Shown here piece by piece: positions 50,088 through 60,737 of a stretch of 64,000 nucleotides of DNA. Numbering within the stretch: the stretch's first letter is position 1; each line of letters starts with the position of its first letter. The stretch is from contig NZ_BAWM01000016.1 in the NCBI RefSeq assembly GCF_000759675.1, forward strand, positions 23,702 through 87,701, in the 5' to 3' direction. The notes beneath the pieces are model-generated. The model saw only the letters and a program-made list of their open reading frames with translations, was not told where the DNA came from and searched no databases. The position numbers and the translations under genes were made by a program. The DNA is from Neobacillus niacini. GTDB lineage: Bacteria > Bacillota > Bacilli > Bacillales > Cytobacillaceae.

Positions 50088-50639
50088 ATGAAGGGTTCAT
50101 TAACGGTTCGAAATATTGTTATTGCCGGAGTGCTTGGTGCGGTTGCGATTCTATTAGGTGTAACTCGGTTAGGATATATTCCCGTACCTACAGCAGCGGG
50201 AAATGCAACAATCATGCATATTCCTGCGATTATTGGGGGGATTATGCAGGGACCGATTGTAGGAGCAATCGTCGGAATAATCTTTGGTGTTTCATCTTTC
50301 TTAAATGCTACAGTTCCTCTATTTAAAGATCCATTAGTGGCGATCCTGCCTAGACTTTTTATTGGAGTTGTCGCTTGGCTTGTGTATGTTGGGATTCGCA
50401 GGAAAAGTGAATATCTGGCTATTGGTACTGCAGCATTCTTAGGTACCTTGACTAATACTGTCCTTGTATTAACCATGGCAGTCGTTAGAGGTTACATGGG
50501 TGCTGAAGTCGCTTGGACAGTTGCTATAACGAGCGGTATTCCGGAAGCAGTCGTAGGTACGATTGTGACACTTGCTGTAGTTTTAGCCTGGAAGCAAATA
50601 GGTAAAGGTAAAAAATCTAGGATATCAGAGGATTTATAA
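50088..50639 (+). CDS. ECF transporter S component, substrate unknown
   Basis: 183 residues, six helices. GVTRLGYIPVPTAAGNATIMHIPAII (positions about 22-47, seen as three short motifs) and GPIVGAIVGIIFG place it among ECF S components of the COG4684-like type. The ATG at 50088 follows AAGGGGGAG. It sits last in the ecfA1-ecfA2-ecfT operon, so this unit is a dedicated complete transporter. No substrate-specific riboswitch was found. Confidence 0.82.
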   Translation: MKGSLTVRNIVIAGVLGAVAILLGVTRLGYIPVPTAAGNATIMHIPAIIGGIMQGPIVGAIVGIIFGVSSFLNATVPLFKDPLVAILPRLFIGVVAWLVYVGIRRKSEYLAIGTAAFLGTLTNTVLVLTMAVVRGYMGAEVAWTVAITSGIPEAVVGTIVTLAVVLAWKQIGKGKKSRISEDL

Positions 50640-50656
50640 TCTTATAAAAAAAAATT

Positions 50657-50687
50657 AACCCATTGTGGCTTAGGCACCAATGGGTTT
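50657..50687 (+). terminator. Intrinsic terminator of the ECF operon
   Basis: Arms AACCCATTG and CAATGGGTT with an inner extension; short T-rich tail. Confidence 0.75.
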
Positions 50688-50714
50688 CTTAATAAAATTG
50701 GGGAGTTGAGTGAT

Positions 50715-52370
50715 GTGAAACTTGTTAATTTTGAACAATCCATCGACAATCGGATTCTAAAGCGCGGACTTGATTATTTTGAACAGGGACATGTCGTAAG
50801 TCTTGAAACAAAGGATAAAAAAAGATACAAGGCCAGGGTAGAGGGATCAGAAGTTTATCGAGTAGAGATATCATTAGATATAAACGATGTAATAGTAGAA
50901 TCGTATTGTGATTGCCCATATGACTTAGGTGAGTTTTGCAAGCATGAGGCAGCCGTTCTATATGCATTGAGGAATGAAAAAACTGGTCGGGAACCCGCAG
51001 TTATGGTAGAAAATGATTTGAAAAAGGTTTTAGAAGAACAAAACAAAGATGAATTAGTTCGCATTATACTGGAAATTTCAGACGATTTTCCGGATATTGA
51101 AAAACGTTTGCTTTTTAAGTTTGCGAACAATGAAGATGAAATTGCTGCAAGTAAGAAGCTTATCAGAGAATATATTAATAACGCCAAAAGAAACGGTTTT
51201 ATTGATTGGCGTCATGTTGATTATGCGCTGCAAGGTGCAGAGATGACGCTGAAAAAAGCACATGAGAAGATTGAAATGGGTGATAGTGAGACAGCAGTTT
51301 TACTAGCACTAGCAGTTTTGTCACCCGTTATCAAAATGCTCCAATATAGCGATGACTCCAATGGAGGCGTTGGATTTATAATGAATCGAGCTATTTCTAC
51401 CGTTGAACAAGCAGTAATGACAGATATGGAGCATTTAGATGAAAAAGAGCAAAAGAAACTTTTTGAGATAATTTTAAAAGAAGCAATGAAAAAACAATAC
51501 GATGGCTGGAGCGATTGGCGCTTTGGTCTATTAAATGTTTGTACGATCTTTTCTCCTAAGAAGGATTTGCGAAAAAAGTTAGAAAAGCAGTTGGTAGTGC
51601 TAGAGCAAAGTGCTGGTACATCGTGGAGTGCAAATCATGATAAGAAAGAGATAAAGCTTCTCCAGTTTGAAATAATAGAAAGATGTGATGGAACGGAAGC
51701 AGCAGAGCAGTTTATTTTTGAGAATATTAATTTAAGCGATTTCCGTGAAAAAGCCATTACGATAGCATTGGAAAAAGGCGATTATGAGAAAGTTCTCGAG
51801 CTTGGTATTTCCGGAGAAGAAGTAGATAAAAGCTTCCGCGGACTTGTGCATAAGTGGAGGGAGTACTGTTACCAAGCGTATGAAGGTTTGGATGATGTAG
51901 AAAATCAACGGAAATTGGCATATGAGTTTCTTTTTAAAAATGAATATTCTTATTATGCGAAATTGAAAGAGTTATATAAGCAAGATGAATGGGCAGAGGT
52001 TTTAGGTCAGATAATTGAAACTTTTGAAAAAGAGAGATACCAATCAACTGTATACACTGAAATCCTGAAAGAAGAAAAACTAGCGAAACAAATGATAGAA
52101 TATTGTAAAAAGCATAAACCCTTAATCATGGATTTGTATCCATATTTAATGGAGAGCCATTTTGAAGAAGCAAATGGTCTGTATATTAACTACATTGAAC
52201 TGTCTGCAGAGGGGACCTCAGACAGAAGAGGTTACAAAAATGTTTGTAAGTTGATAAAAACCTACAAAAAAGCATTTGGTACTATTCATTCACACAAATT
52301 AATCGGAGAATTGAAACAAAAATATCAAAAGCGCCCAGCCTTTTTGGATGAATTAGGGGAAATTAGATAA
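50715..52370 (+). CDS. SWIM zinc-finger protein of unknown function
   Basis: About 551 residues. N-terminal SWIM motif C65-D-C67 ... F-C75-K-H77 (CDCPYDLGEFCKH), followed by a long helical region that looks like tandem helical repeats, with charged, Lys/Glu-rich stretches. SWIM fingers bind nucleic acid or protein; Bacillus homologues are uncharacterised, some lying near SNF2 helicases, which is not the case here. The GGGGAG site touches a TTG at 50706 and lies nine bases before the GTG at 50715, which is preferred. Confidence 0.82.
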   Translation: MKLVNFEQSIDNRILKRGLDYFEQGHVVSLETKDKKRYKARVEGSEVYRVEISLDINDVIVESYCDCPYDLGEFCKHEAAVLYALRNEKTGREPAVMVENDLKKVLEEQNKDELVRIILEISDDFPDIEKRLLFKFANNEDEIAASKKLIREYINNAKRNGFIDWRHVDYALQGAEMTLKKAHEKIEMGDSETAVLLALAVLSPVIKMLQYSDDSNGGVGFIMNRAISTVEQAVMTDMEHLDEKEQKKLFEIILKEAMKKQYDGWSDWRFGLLNVCTIFSPKKDLRKKLEKQLVVLEQSAGTSWSANHDKKEIKLLQFEIIERCDGTEAAEQFIFENINLSDFREKAITIALEKGDYEKVLELGISGEEVDKSFRGLVHKWREYCYQAYEGLDDVENQRKLAYEFLFKNEYSYYAKLKELYKQDEWAEVLGQIIETFEKERYQSTVYTEILKEEKLAKQMIEYCKKHKPLIMDLYPYLMESHFEEANGLYINYIELSAEGTSDRRGYKNVCKLIKTYKKAFGTIHSHKLIGELKQKYQKRPAFLDELGEIR

Positions 52371-52414
52371 TAAAAGGAAGATGTATAAATGAGTAATAGT
52401 AAATGGGGAATAGA

Positions 52415-52819
52415 ATGCTGCACCATTTAGAGATATATGTTTCAGACCTTGATAAAAGTGTTGGATTTTGGGGCTGGCTGTTAACTGAATTAGGATACGA
52501 ACAGTATCAAAAATGGGAATCAGGGATTAGTTGGAAACATCAAGAAACCTATCTCGTGTTTGTCCAAGCTGATGAAAGGTTTTTAGATGTTCCTTACCAT
52601 CGCTGCAGAGTAGGGCTAAATCATCTTGCCTTTCATGCAAAGTCAAGGGAACATGTTGATGAAATGACCGAGGCATTAATTGAGAAAGGTATCCCAATCC
52701 TATACCAAAACAAGCACCCGTACGCGGGAGGAAATGAATATTACGCTGTCTATTTTGAAGATCCAGATCGTATAAAAGTAGAACTAGTCGCACCTAGCAT
52801 AAAGAAAGGTAATTTTTAA
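52415..52819 (+). CDS. VOC-family (glyoxalase/dioxygenase superfamily) protein
   Basis: About 134 residues with the paired beta-alpha-beta-beta-beta modules of the VOC fold. Metal ligand candidates are the early HHLEIYV His, HLAFHA in the middle and the DPDRIKVEL Glu. Related proteins include glyoxalase I and fosfomycin-resistance enzymes; the activity is not assignable. ATG at 52415 has GGGG six bases upstream. Confidence 0.8.
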   Translation: MLHHLEIYVSDLDKSVGFWGWLLTELGYEQYQKWESGISWKHQETYLVFVQADERFLDVPYHRCRVGLNHLAFHAKSREHVDEMTEALIEKGIPILYQNKHPYAGGNEYYAVYFEDPDRIKVELVAPSIKKGNF

Positions 52820-52823
52820 AAGT

Positions 52824-52865
52824 GTGATTTAAATCACGAAAAACCATTACTTTTATCTTTATAAT
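52824..52865 (+). promoter_or_regulatory. Fnr/Crp-type site and promoter of the globin gene
   Basis: GTGATTTAAATCAC (52824-52837) is a perfect palindrome matching TGTGA-N6-TCACA. TATAAT lies at 52860-52865. If transcription starts near 52872, the palindrome centre falls at about -41.5, the standard activating position for Fnr. Confidence 0.65.
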
Positions 52866-52890
52866 CGAAAGAAAGTAAAGGGGTGTGGAT

Positions 52891-53286
52891 ATGGAGTATA
52901 AATTTAAAACACTTTTTAGTGAAATTGGCGGTCAGGAAACGATTGATAAGCTGGTTGCTGCTTTTTATCCAAGAGTTTATGCAGATCCTGAATTAAGACC
53001 GCTGTTTGAAGGGGATATGGAGGAAATTATGAGGAAACAAAGAATGTTCCTTCCACAATTCTTAGGTGGTCCTGCTCTTTATAGTCAGGAATTTGGACCA
53101 CCTGCGATGAGAGAGCGGCATCTTCCTTTTGAAGTGACACCAAGGAGAGCGCAGTGCTGGCTTCGCTGTATGAAGGAAGCCTTTCAAGAGATTGGTCTCT
53201 ATGATCAACCTGCTGGTCTCGCATTTTATGATCGTTTAACACAAGTAGCTGGTATTATGGTAAACAGTCCGGATAAAGAAATCTAA
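52891..53286 (+). CDS. Group II truncated haemoglobin
   Basis: 131 residues, the length of bacterial group II truncated globins such as Bacillus YjbI. Visible: GGQETIDKLVAAFY with the B10 Tyr (26), PRRAQCWLRCM with the G8 Trp (90) and RERHLPFE with the proximal haem His (77). Such proteins bind oxygen or NO. ATG at 52891 lies seven bases after AAAGGGG. The upstream Fnr-type site suggests induction when oxygen is low. Confidence 0.9.
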   Translation: MEYKFKTLFSEIGGQETIDKLVAAFYPRVYADPELRPLFEGDMEEIMRKQRMFLPQFLGGPALYSQEFGPPAMRERHLPFEVTPRRAQCWLRCMKEAFQEIGLYDQPAGLAFYDRLTQVAGIMVNSPDKEI

Positions 53287-53290
53287 AAAG

Positions 53291-53327
53291 TCTCCTCCTC
53301 CACTTGCTGGGATGAGGAGTTTTTTTA
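53291..53327 (+). terminator. Intrinsic terminator
   Basis: Arms CTCCTCCTC and GATGAGGAG (one mismatch) and a run of T. Confidence 0.8.
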
Positions 53328-53366
53328 TGTTATAGTATTTTTATTTATTAGCTAGGAGGGTTTGAA

Positions 53367-55022
53367 TTGACAATAAAAGATAATTGGTGGAAGAAGAGCG
53401 TAGTTTATCAAATATATCCTCGAAGCTTTATGGACTCAAATGAAGATGGTATTGGCGATATCCAGGGAATCATCAAAAAACTGGATTATCTAAAATTATT
53501 AGGTGTTGATGTAATTTGGCTAAGCCCAGTTTATGACTCGCCTAATGATGATAATGGCTATGACATTCGTGATTATCAAGCAATTATGAATGAGTTTGGG
53601 ACAATGGCTGATTTTGATCACATGCTTGAAGAGGTACATAAACGAGATATGAAACTTATAATGGATTTGGTGGTTAACCATACATCTGATGAACACGATT
53701 GGTTTGTACAATCGAAAAGTTCGAAGGACACTCCATATAGAGATTACTATATCTGGAGGTCACATCCGAATAATTGGGGTTCTGTTTTTAGCGGTCCAGC
53801 CTGGGAGAATGATACCACGACAAATGAATACTATTTACATATTTTCTCTAAAAAACAGCCTGACCTAAATTGGGAAAATCCAAAGCTCCGGCAGGAAGTT
53901 TATCAAATGATGGGTTTTTGGCTTAATAAAGGAATAGATGGCTTTCGAATGGATGTTATTAATTTTATTTCCAAACATCCAGAACTTCCGGATGGTGCGA
54001 AAGATGAGGAACAACAATATGGAGATGGCAGCCCTTACTTTATGAACGGACCAAGGATTCATGAATTTTTGCATGAGATGAACCAGGAAGTTTTATCTAA
54101 GTATCCGGTAATGACCGTTGGAGAAATGCCTGGAGCTTCACCTGATGATGCCATCCTGTACACAGACACTAAAAGGCAAGAAGTAAACATGATTTTTACT
54201 TTTGAACATATGGATCTAGATAGCGCACCAGGTGGTAAGTGGAATTTAAAGCCACTGTATTTACCAGATTTAAAGGAAAACTTGGCAAAGTGGCAGACAG
54301 CTTTACATAATAAGGGCTGGAACAGCTTGTATTGGAACAATCATGACCAGCCGCGTATTGTTTCTCGTTTTGGAGATGATCAAAACTATCGCGTGGAATC
54401 AGCGAAAATGCTGGCAACTTGTCTTCATTTCATGCAGGGAACACCGTATATTTATCAAGGTGAAGAAATAGGAATGACAAATGTGAAGTTTGATTCCCTT
54501 GAGGATTATCGGGATATTGAGACTATCAATATGTATCATGAGAGAAAATCTTTAGGATATTCTCATGAAGAAATCATGACTTCTATTTACACAAAAGGAA
54601 GAGATAATGCAAGAACGCCAATGCAATGGGATGATTCAGAAAATGGAGGATTTACATCCGGTACTCCATGGATTAAAGTGAATCAACGCTATAAAGAAAT
54701 TAATGTGAAAGCTGCCCTAGAAGATCCAAATTCGATCTTTTACTTCTACCAAAGATTAATTTCCTTACGCAAAGAAATGGACATTATTGTCGAAGGAAGT
54801 TTCGAACTGCTATTAAAAGACAACACTGAAATATTTGCTTACGAAAGAAAATGGAATGATGACCACCTAATCGTGTTGTGTAATTTTAGTCATTCAGAAG
54901 TTTTAATAGAAGAGGAAGTGCTGCTGAAAAAAATGCAGGAATATCAAGTGGTTATTTCCAATTATGAGCCACTAAATACGGGGATTCTACGCCCTTACGA
55001 GACAATTGTCTTAAGAAAATAA
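53367..55022 (+). CDS. GH13 alpha-glucosidase (oligo-1,6-glucosidase type), copy 1
   Basis: 551 residues. GH13 regions in order: DLVVNHTSDEH, GFRMDVINF with nucleophile D196, VGEMPG with acid E253 and WNNHDQPR with D327. Region V and the length match oligo-1,6-glucosidase/alpha-glucosidase (MalL-type). It splits alpha-1,6 or alpha-1,4 glucose from imported oligosaccharides in the cytoplasm; no signal peptide. TTG start seven bases after AGGAGG. A paralogue lies at 61782-63446, on the far side of the ABC transporter. Confidence 0.9.
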   Translation: MTIKDNWWKKSVVYQIYPRSFMDSNEDGIGDIQGIIKKLDYLKLLGVDVIWLSPVYDSPNDDNGYDIRDYQAIMNEFGTMADFDHMLEEVHKRDMKLIMDLVVNHTSDEHDWFVQSKSSKDTPYRDYYIWRSHPNNWGSVFSGPAWENDTTTNEYYLHIFSKKQPDLNWENPKLRQEVYQMMGFWLNKGIDGFRMDVINFISKHPELPDGAKDEEQQYGDGSPYFMNGPRIHEFLHEMNQEVLSKYPVMTVGEMPGASPDDAILYTDTKRQEVNMIFTFEHMDLDSAPGGKWNLKPLYLPDLKENLAKWQTALHNKGWNSLYWNNHDQPRIVSRFGDDQNYRVESAKMLATCLHFMQGTPYIYQGEEIGMTNVKFDSLEDYRDIETINMYHERKSLGYSHEEIMTSIYTKGRDNARTPMQWDDSENGGFTSGTPWIKVNQRYKEINVKAALEDPNSIFYFYQRLISLRKEMDIIVEGSFELLLKDNTEIFAYERKWNDDHLIVLCNFSHSEVLIEEEVLLKKMQEYQVVISNYEPLNTGILRPYETIVLRK

Positions 55023-55023
55023 A

Positions 55024-55066
55024 AACGAAGAAGGTGCTTTTTATTTGAGCCCCTTCTTCGTTCTTT

Positions 55067-55068
<2 letters not shown>
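55024..55068. terminator. Bidirectional intrinsic terminator
   Basis: Arms AACGAAGAAGG and CCTTCTTCGTT with a T-rich tail, between convergent GH13 genes; it reaches the stop codon of the minus-strand gene. Confidence 0.85.
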
Positions 55069-56854
<1,786 letters not shown>

Positions 56855-56954
56855 TTAAGGGTTATTGTAACCTAAAAACCTTGATAATACTACGGTTTAT
56901 TATAAAAACGATATCATGATAAAATAAGGAAATGAGATTTTCCAAAAAAAGTTG

Positions 56955-57027
56955 TTGTATTATTTTAAAACGGGCATATAATTAGAATTAAGTTGTGCAA
57001 CCGTTTTCGCAATTGTAAGCGCTGTTT
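56955..57027 (+). promoter_or_regulatory. Promoter and operators of the maltodextrin ABC operon
   Basis: TTGTAT (56955-56960), 16-base spacer, TATAAT (56977-56982). Downstream are TTGTGCAACC-GTTTTCGCAA (56993-57012, LacI-type imperfect palindrome) and TGTAAGCGCTGTTT (57014-57027, 12 of 14 to cre). Confidence 0.6.
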
Positions 57028-57096
57028 TAATTGTTTGCATTTTGAAGGTGTTTGTACACTGCAAATCATTCCTAATAATATACAGGAGGAGAAAAA

Positions 57097-58365
57097 ATGA
57101 AAAAAGCAATTTCAATTTTCATGCTTGTTGTTTTAGTGTTTGGTGTACTTTCAGCTTGTGGGCCAAAAAGAGAAGAAACATCGGGCACAAAAGACACAGA
57201 CAAAACGGAAGAAGCAGCTAAGCCAGAAAAATTAGTAGTTTGGGAAGATAAAGATAAATCAGGCTGGCTTGAAAAAGTAGCAGCTGATTTTGAAAAAGAA
57301 TATGGAATTAAAATTGAGTATAAAGAAGTAGAAATGGCTACAAAAATGCGTGACCAGCTTCGTCTTGACGGTCCTGCAGGGACAGGTCCAGATATCGTAA
57401 CATTACCACATGACCAAATTGGCCAAGTTGTAACAGAAGGGCTTCTTGCTGAACTTAAATTAGATAAAGAAGTTACTGATAAATTCTCGCAATCATCTAT
57501 TGATGCGCAATCGTATGATGGTAAAGTTTACGGACTTCCAAAGTCTTCTGAAACACCAGTATTGGTTTACAATAAAGATTTAATGGCAGACGCTCCAAAG
57601 ACAATGGACGAGCTTTACACGTTCTCAAAAGATTTCACAAAAGATGGGAAATTTGGTTTCTTAGCACTTTGGGATAACTTCTATTTCGCTCATGGTATTA
57701 TCGGCGGTATGGGAGGATATGTTTTCAAAAACGAAAATGGAAAACTTGACTCTGCAGACATCGGCTTAAATAACAAAGGTGCGGTTGAAGGTACGGAATA
57801 CATTCAAAAATGGTACACAGAAGGGTTATTCCCTAATGGTATCATTGGTGAAAATGGCGGCTCAGCAATGGATGGCCTTTTCACAGAAGGTAAAGTTGCT
57901 GCAGTTATGAACGGTCCTTGGTCATTCCAGCCATATAAAGATGCTGGGATTAATATTGGTGTTGCAGCACTCCCAACACTTCCAAATGGTGAACATGTAA
58001 AAACATTCATGGGTGTAAAAGGTTGGCATGTATCTGCTTACTCTAAGAACCAAGAATGGGCGGCTAAATTCTTAGAATTTATTACAAATGATGAAAATGC
58101 GAAATACCGTTTCGAACAAACTGCTGAGGTTCCAACAAACGTAGCTTTAGTTGATGATCCAGCAATCAAGGAAAATGAAGGTGCAAAAGCCGTTGCTGAG
58201 CAATCACAATATGCGGTTCCAATGCCAAACATCCCAGAAATGGGTCAAGTTTGGGATCCAATGGCTAAATCTTTACAAACAGTTGTAACGGGTAAAACAG
58301 AACCTAAAGCAGCGCTTGATTCTGCCGTTGAACAAATTAAAGCAAGTATCGCTTCAACGAAATAA
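57097..58365 (+). CDS. mdxE: Maltodextrin ABC transporter substrate-binding lipoprotein (MdxE/MalE)
   Basis: 422 residues. Lipoprotein signal with LSAC lipobox (Cys21), then a Glu/Lys-rich linker and a MalE-type binding fold: VWEDKDKSGWLEKVAADFEKEYGI, GPDIVTLPHDQIGQ, AAVMNGPWSFQPYKDAG. It captures maltose and maltodextrins outside the cell. AGGAGG before ATG. First gene of the mdxEFG-malR-malL unit; a strong hairpin separates it from mdxF. Confidence 0.9.
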   Translation: MKKAISIFMLVVLVFGVLSACGPKREETSGTKDTDKTEEAAKPEKLVVWEDKDKSGWLEKVAADFEKEYGIKIEYKEVEMATKMRDQLRLDGPAGTGPDIVTLPHDQIGQVVTEGLLAELKLDKEVTDKFSQSSIDAQSYDGKVYGLPKSSETPVLVYNKDLMADAPKTMDELYTFSKDFTKDGKFGFLALWDNFYFAHGIIGGMGGYVFKNENGKLDSADIGLNNKGAVEGTEYIQKWYTEGLFPNGIIGENGGSAMDGLFTEGKVAAVMNGPWSFQPYKDAGINIGVAALPTLPNGEHVKTFMGVKGWHVSAYSKNQEWAAKFLEFITNDENAKYRFEQTAEVPTNVALVDDPAIKENEGAKAVAEQSQYAVPMPNIPEMGQVWDPMAKSLQTVVTGKTEPKAALDSAVEQIKASIASTK

Positions 58366-58372
58366 TAACAAA

Positions 58373-58407
58373 GTCAGCAGTACCTCAATCCTCGGGGTGC
58401 TGCTGAC
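58373..58407 (+). other. Intercistronic hairpin between mdxE and mdxF
   Basis: Arms GTCAGCAGTACC and GGTGCTGCTGAC (one wobble) without a T-run. Likely protects the mdxE mRNA or partly terminates, giving more binding protein than permease. Confidence 0.55.
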
Positions 58408-58535
58408 AATTAATAACTAGTTTTGCTGCTTTATGAAGGAAAAATCGATCTTTTCCTTGATAAAGCATTGAAGCTAGACAGTTCTCAAAGTTAAAGAGAA
58501 ATAATAAAAGTATATATTAGAAAGGGGAGTTTAGG

Positions 58536-59822
58536 ATGTCTAAAGATTTATCCTTTGCAACCAGTCACCGTAAGAATGCATTGATTCTTTCCATTATCCC
58601 TGGGTTAGGTCAGCTTTATAACAAACAGTTATTAAAGGGAGCCTCCTTTCTCATTATGAGTGCTGCTTTTTTCTACGTTTTTTATGATTTATTAAACATA
58701 GGATTATGGGGTTTAGTTACTTTGGGGGAAATTCCATTTACAGATCATTCTATCTTTTTATTAGTGTACGGGATTCTAGCACTAATAGTTTTAGTATTTG
58801 GTATTGGTTTTTATTTGTTTAACCTGCGTGACGCCTATAAAGTCGGGTTAAGCCGCGACAATCATGAACCTATTAGTACAGTAAAAGAACAATATAGAAA
58901 TCTGATTGATAATGGTTTTCCATATTTGATTATGTCTCCTGGATTTTTATTGTTAGTATTTGTTGTTGTTTTTCCAATTCTTTTCGTATTATTACTAGCA
59001 TTTACGAACTACGACCTTTATCATTCTCCTCCAGCAAAGCTTGTGGATTGGGTGTTGTTTAAGAACTTTGTTGATATCTTTAAAGTAGATATGTGGCGTC
59101 AAACCTTCTTCTCCGTATTATCTTGGACATTGGTTTGGACATTTGTTGCGACAACCTTCCAGGTTGCTTTGGGAATTTTCTTAGCGATTATCGTTAATCA
59201 AAAAGATGTAAAAGGTAAAGCAATCATCCGTACCGTTTTTATTCTTCCTTGGGCAGTTCCAGCGTTTGTATCGATTCTTGTTTTTGCTGGAATGTTCAAT
59301 GAATCTTTCGGAGCTATTAACCGAGACATTCTTGGATTCTTCGGTATGGAAGGTCTTCCTTGGATGACCGAACCTATATTCACAAGGATTGCCTTAATAT
59401 TTATGCAAACATGGCTTGGTTTTCCGTTTATTTTCGCAATGACAACTGGTGTCCTGCAATCTATTTCACAGGATTTATACGAAGCGGCGACTGTTGACGG
59501 TGCATCTAACTTTCAAAAGTTTAAAAATATTACATTACCGCTTGTACTTTATGCAATTGCACCGGTTTTAATTACACAATATACCTTCAATTTTAATAAC
59601 TTTAACATCATTTATTTATTTAATGGCGGTGGACCAGCTATATCTGGTCAAAACGCCGGTGGAACAGATATCCTAATTTCTTGGATTTACCGCCTGACAA
59701 TGACTTCAGCGCAATACTCCAAGGCAGCAACGTTAACAATGTTGTTATCAATAATTGTAGTAGCCGTTGCTATCTGGCAGTTTAAAAGAACAAAATCATT
59801 CCAAGAAGAGGATATGATGTAA
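58536..59822 (+). CDS. mdxF: Maltodextrin ABC permease MdxF (MalF)
   Basis: 428 residues, about eight helices, with an extended N-terminal part (IPGLGQLYNKQLLKGASFL) typical of Firmicute MdxF and the EAATVDGASNFQKFKNITLPL cytoplasmic loop that docks to the ATPase. The ATPase (MsmX-type) is not encoded here; such transporters commonly share one. GGGGAG before ATG. mdxG starts one base after the stop. Confidence 0.9.
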   Translation: MSKDLSFATSHRKNALILSIIPGLGQLYNKQLLKGASFLIMSAAFFYVFYDLLNIGLWGLVTLGEIPFTDHSIFLLVYGILALIVLVFGIGFYLFNLRDAYKVGLSRDNHEPISTVKEQYRNLIDNGFPYLIMSPGFLLLVFVVVFPILFVLLLAFTNYDLYHSPPAKLVDWVLFKNFVDIFKVDMWRQTFFSVLSWTLVWTFVATTFQVALGIFLAIIVNQKDVKGKAIIRTVFILPWAVPAFVSILVFAGMFNESFGAINRDILGFFGMEGLPWMTEPIFTRIALIFMQTWLGFPFIFAMTTGVLQSISQDLYEAATVDGASNFQKFKNITLPLVLYAIAPVLITQYTFNFNNFNIIYLFNGGGPAISGQNAGGTDILISWIYRLTMTSAQYSKAATLTMLLSIIVVAVAIWQFKRTKSFQEEDMM

Positions 59823-59823
59823 A

Positions 59824-60660
59824 ATGAAAAAACAAAATTTTGGTAGACTCACCCTAACGTATTTAGTTGTCCTAATCATGTTTGTAATTATTTTATATCC
59901 ACTTGCATGGATTATCGGTTCATCGTTTAACCCAGGGCAAAGCTTGTCAGGATCGAGTATTATTCCAGAGAATGCAACACTAGCCCACTATAAAGAGCTA
60001 TTTGATACAAGTAAAAGTAATTATGTTTTTTGGTATATCAATTCTCTAAAGGTTAGTATTTTAACCATGCTTTTTACCGTAATTTTAGTAAGCTTTACTG
60101 CGTACTCATTCTCACGGTATCGATTTGTCGGGCGTAAAAATGGCTTGATGACTTTTTTAATACTGCAAATGATTCCAAACTTTGCAGCATTAATTGCCAT
60201 TTATATTTTAGCGACGCTAACTAAATTAATTGATACTCATTTAGGTTTAATTCTTGTATATGTTGGCGGACAAATTCCGATGAACACCTGGTTGATGAAG
60301 GGTTATTTAGATACTATTCCAAAAGAACTCGATGAATCAGCAAAAATAGATGGAGCAGGACATTTACGAATCTTCTTCCAAATTGTCATGCCGCTAGCTA
60401 CTCCAATTATTGCGGTAGTTGCACTATTCTCTTTCATAGCACCTTTTGCTGATTTCATTGTTGCGAGTATCTTACTAAGGACAGAAAAAAATTATACCCT
60501 TGCAGTTGGTCTTTACGAACTTGTAGCAAAACAATTTGGCGCAGAATTTACGACATTTGCAGCTGGTGCCGTATTGATTGCCGTACCAATCGCAATCCTG
60601 TTCTTGTCTTTCCAACGCTTCTTCGTATCTGGTTTAACAGCAGGTGGAACGAAAGGTTAA
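59824..60660 (+). CDS. mdxG: Maltodextrin ABC permease MdxG (MalG)
   Basis: 278 residues, six helices, with the ELDESAKIDGAGHLRIFFQIVMPL ATPase-docking loop. C-terminus QRFFVSGLTAGGTKG is the typical MalG ending. Co-translated with mdxF. Confidence 0.92.
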   Translation: MKKQNFGRLTLTYLVVLIMFVIILYPLAWIIGSSFNPGQSLSGSSIIPENATLAHYKELFDTSKSNYVFWYINSLKVSILTMLFTVILVSFTAYSFSRYRFVGRKNGLMTFLILQMIPNFAALIAIYILATLTKLIDTHLGLILVYVGGQIPMNTWLMKGYLDTIPKELDESAKIDGAGHLRIFFQIVMPLATPIIAVVALFSFIAPFADFIVASILLRTEKNYTLAVGLYELVAKQFGAEFTTFAAGAVLIAVPIAILFLSFQRFFVSGLTAGGTKG

Positions 60661-60737
60661 AATTGAATTGACTAGGTGGAAAATGTTTACCTCTAGATTA
60701 TAATAAAAACAAAAACCCTTTGAGAGGGATGTAGAAT

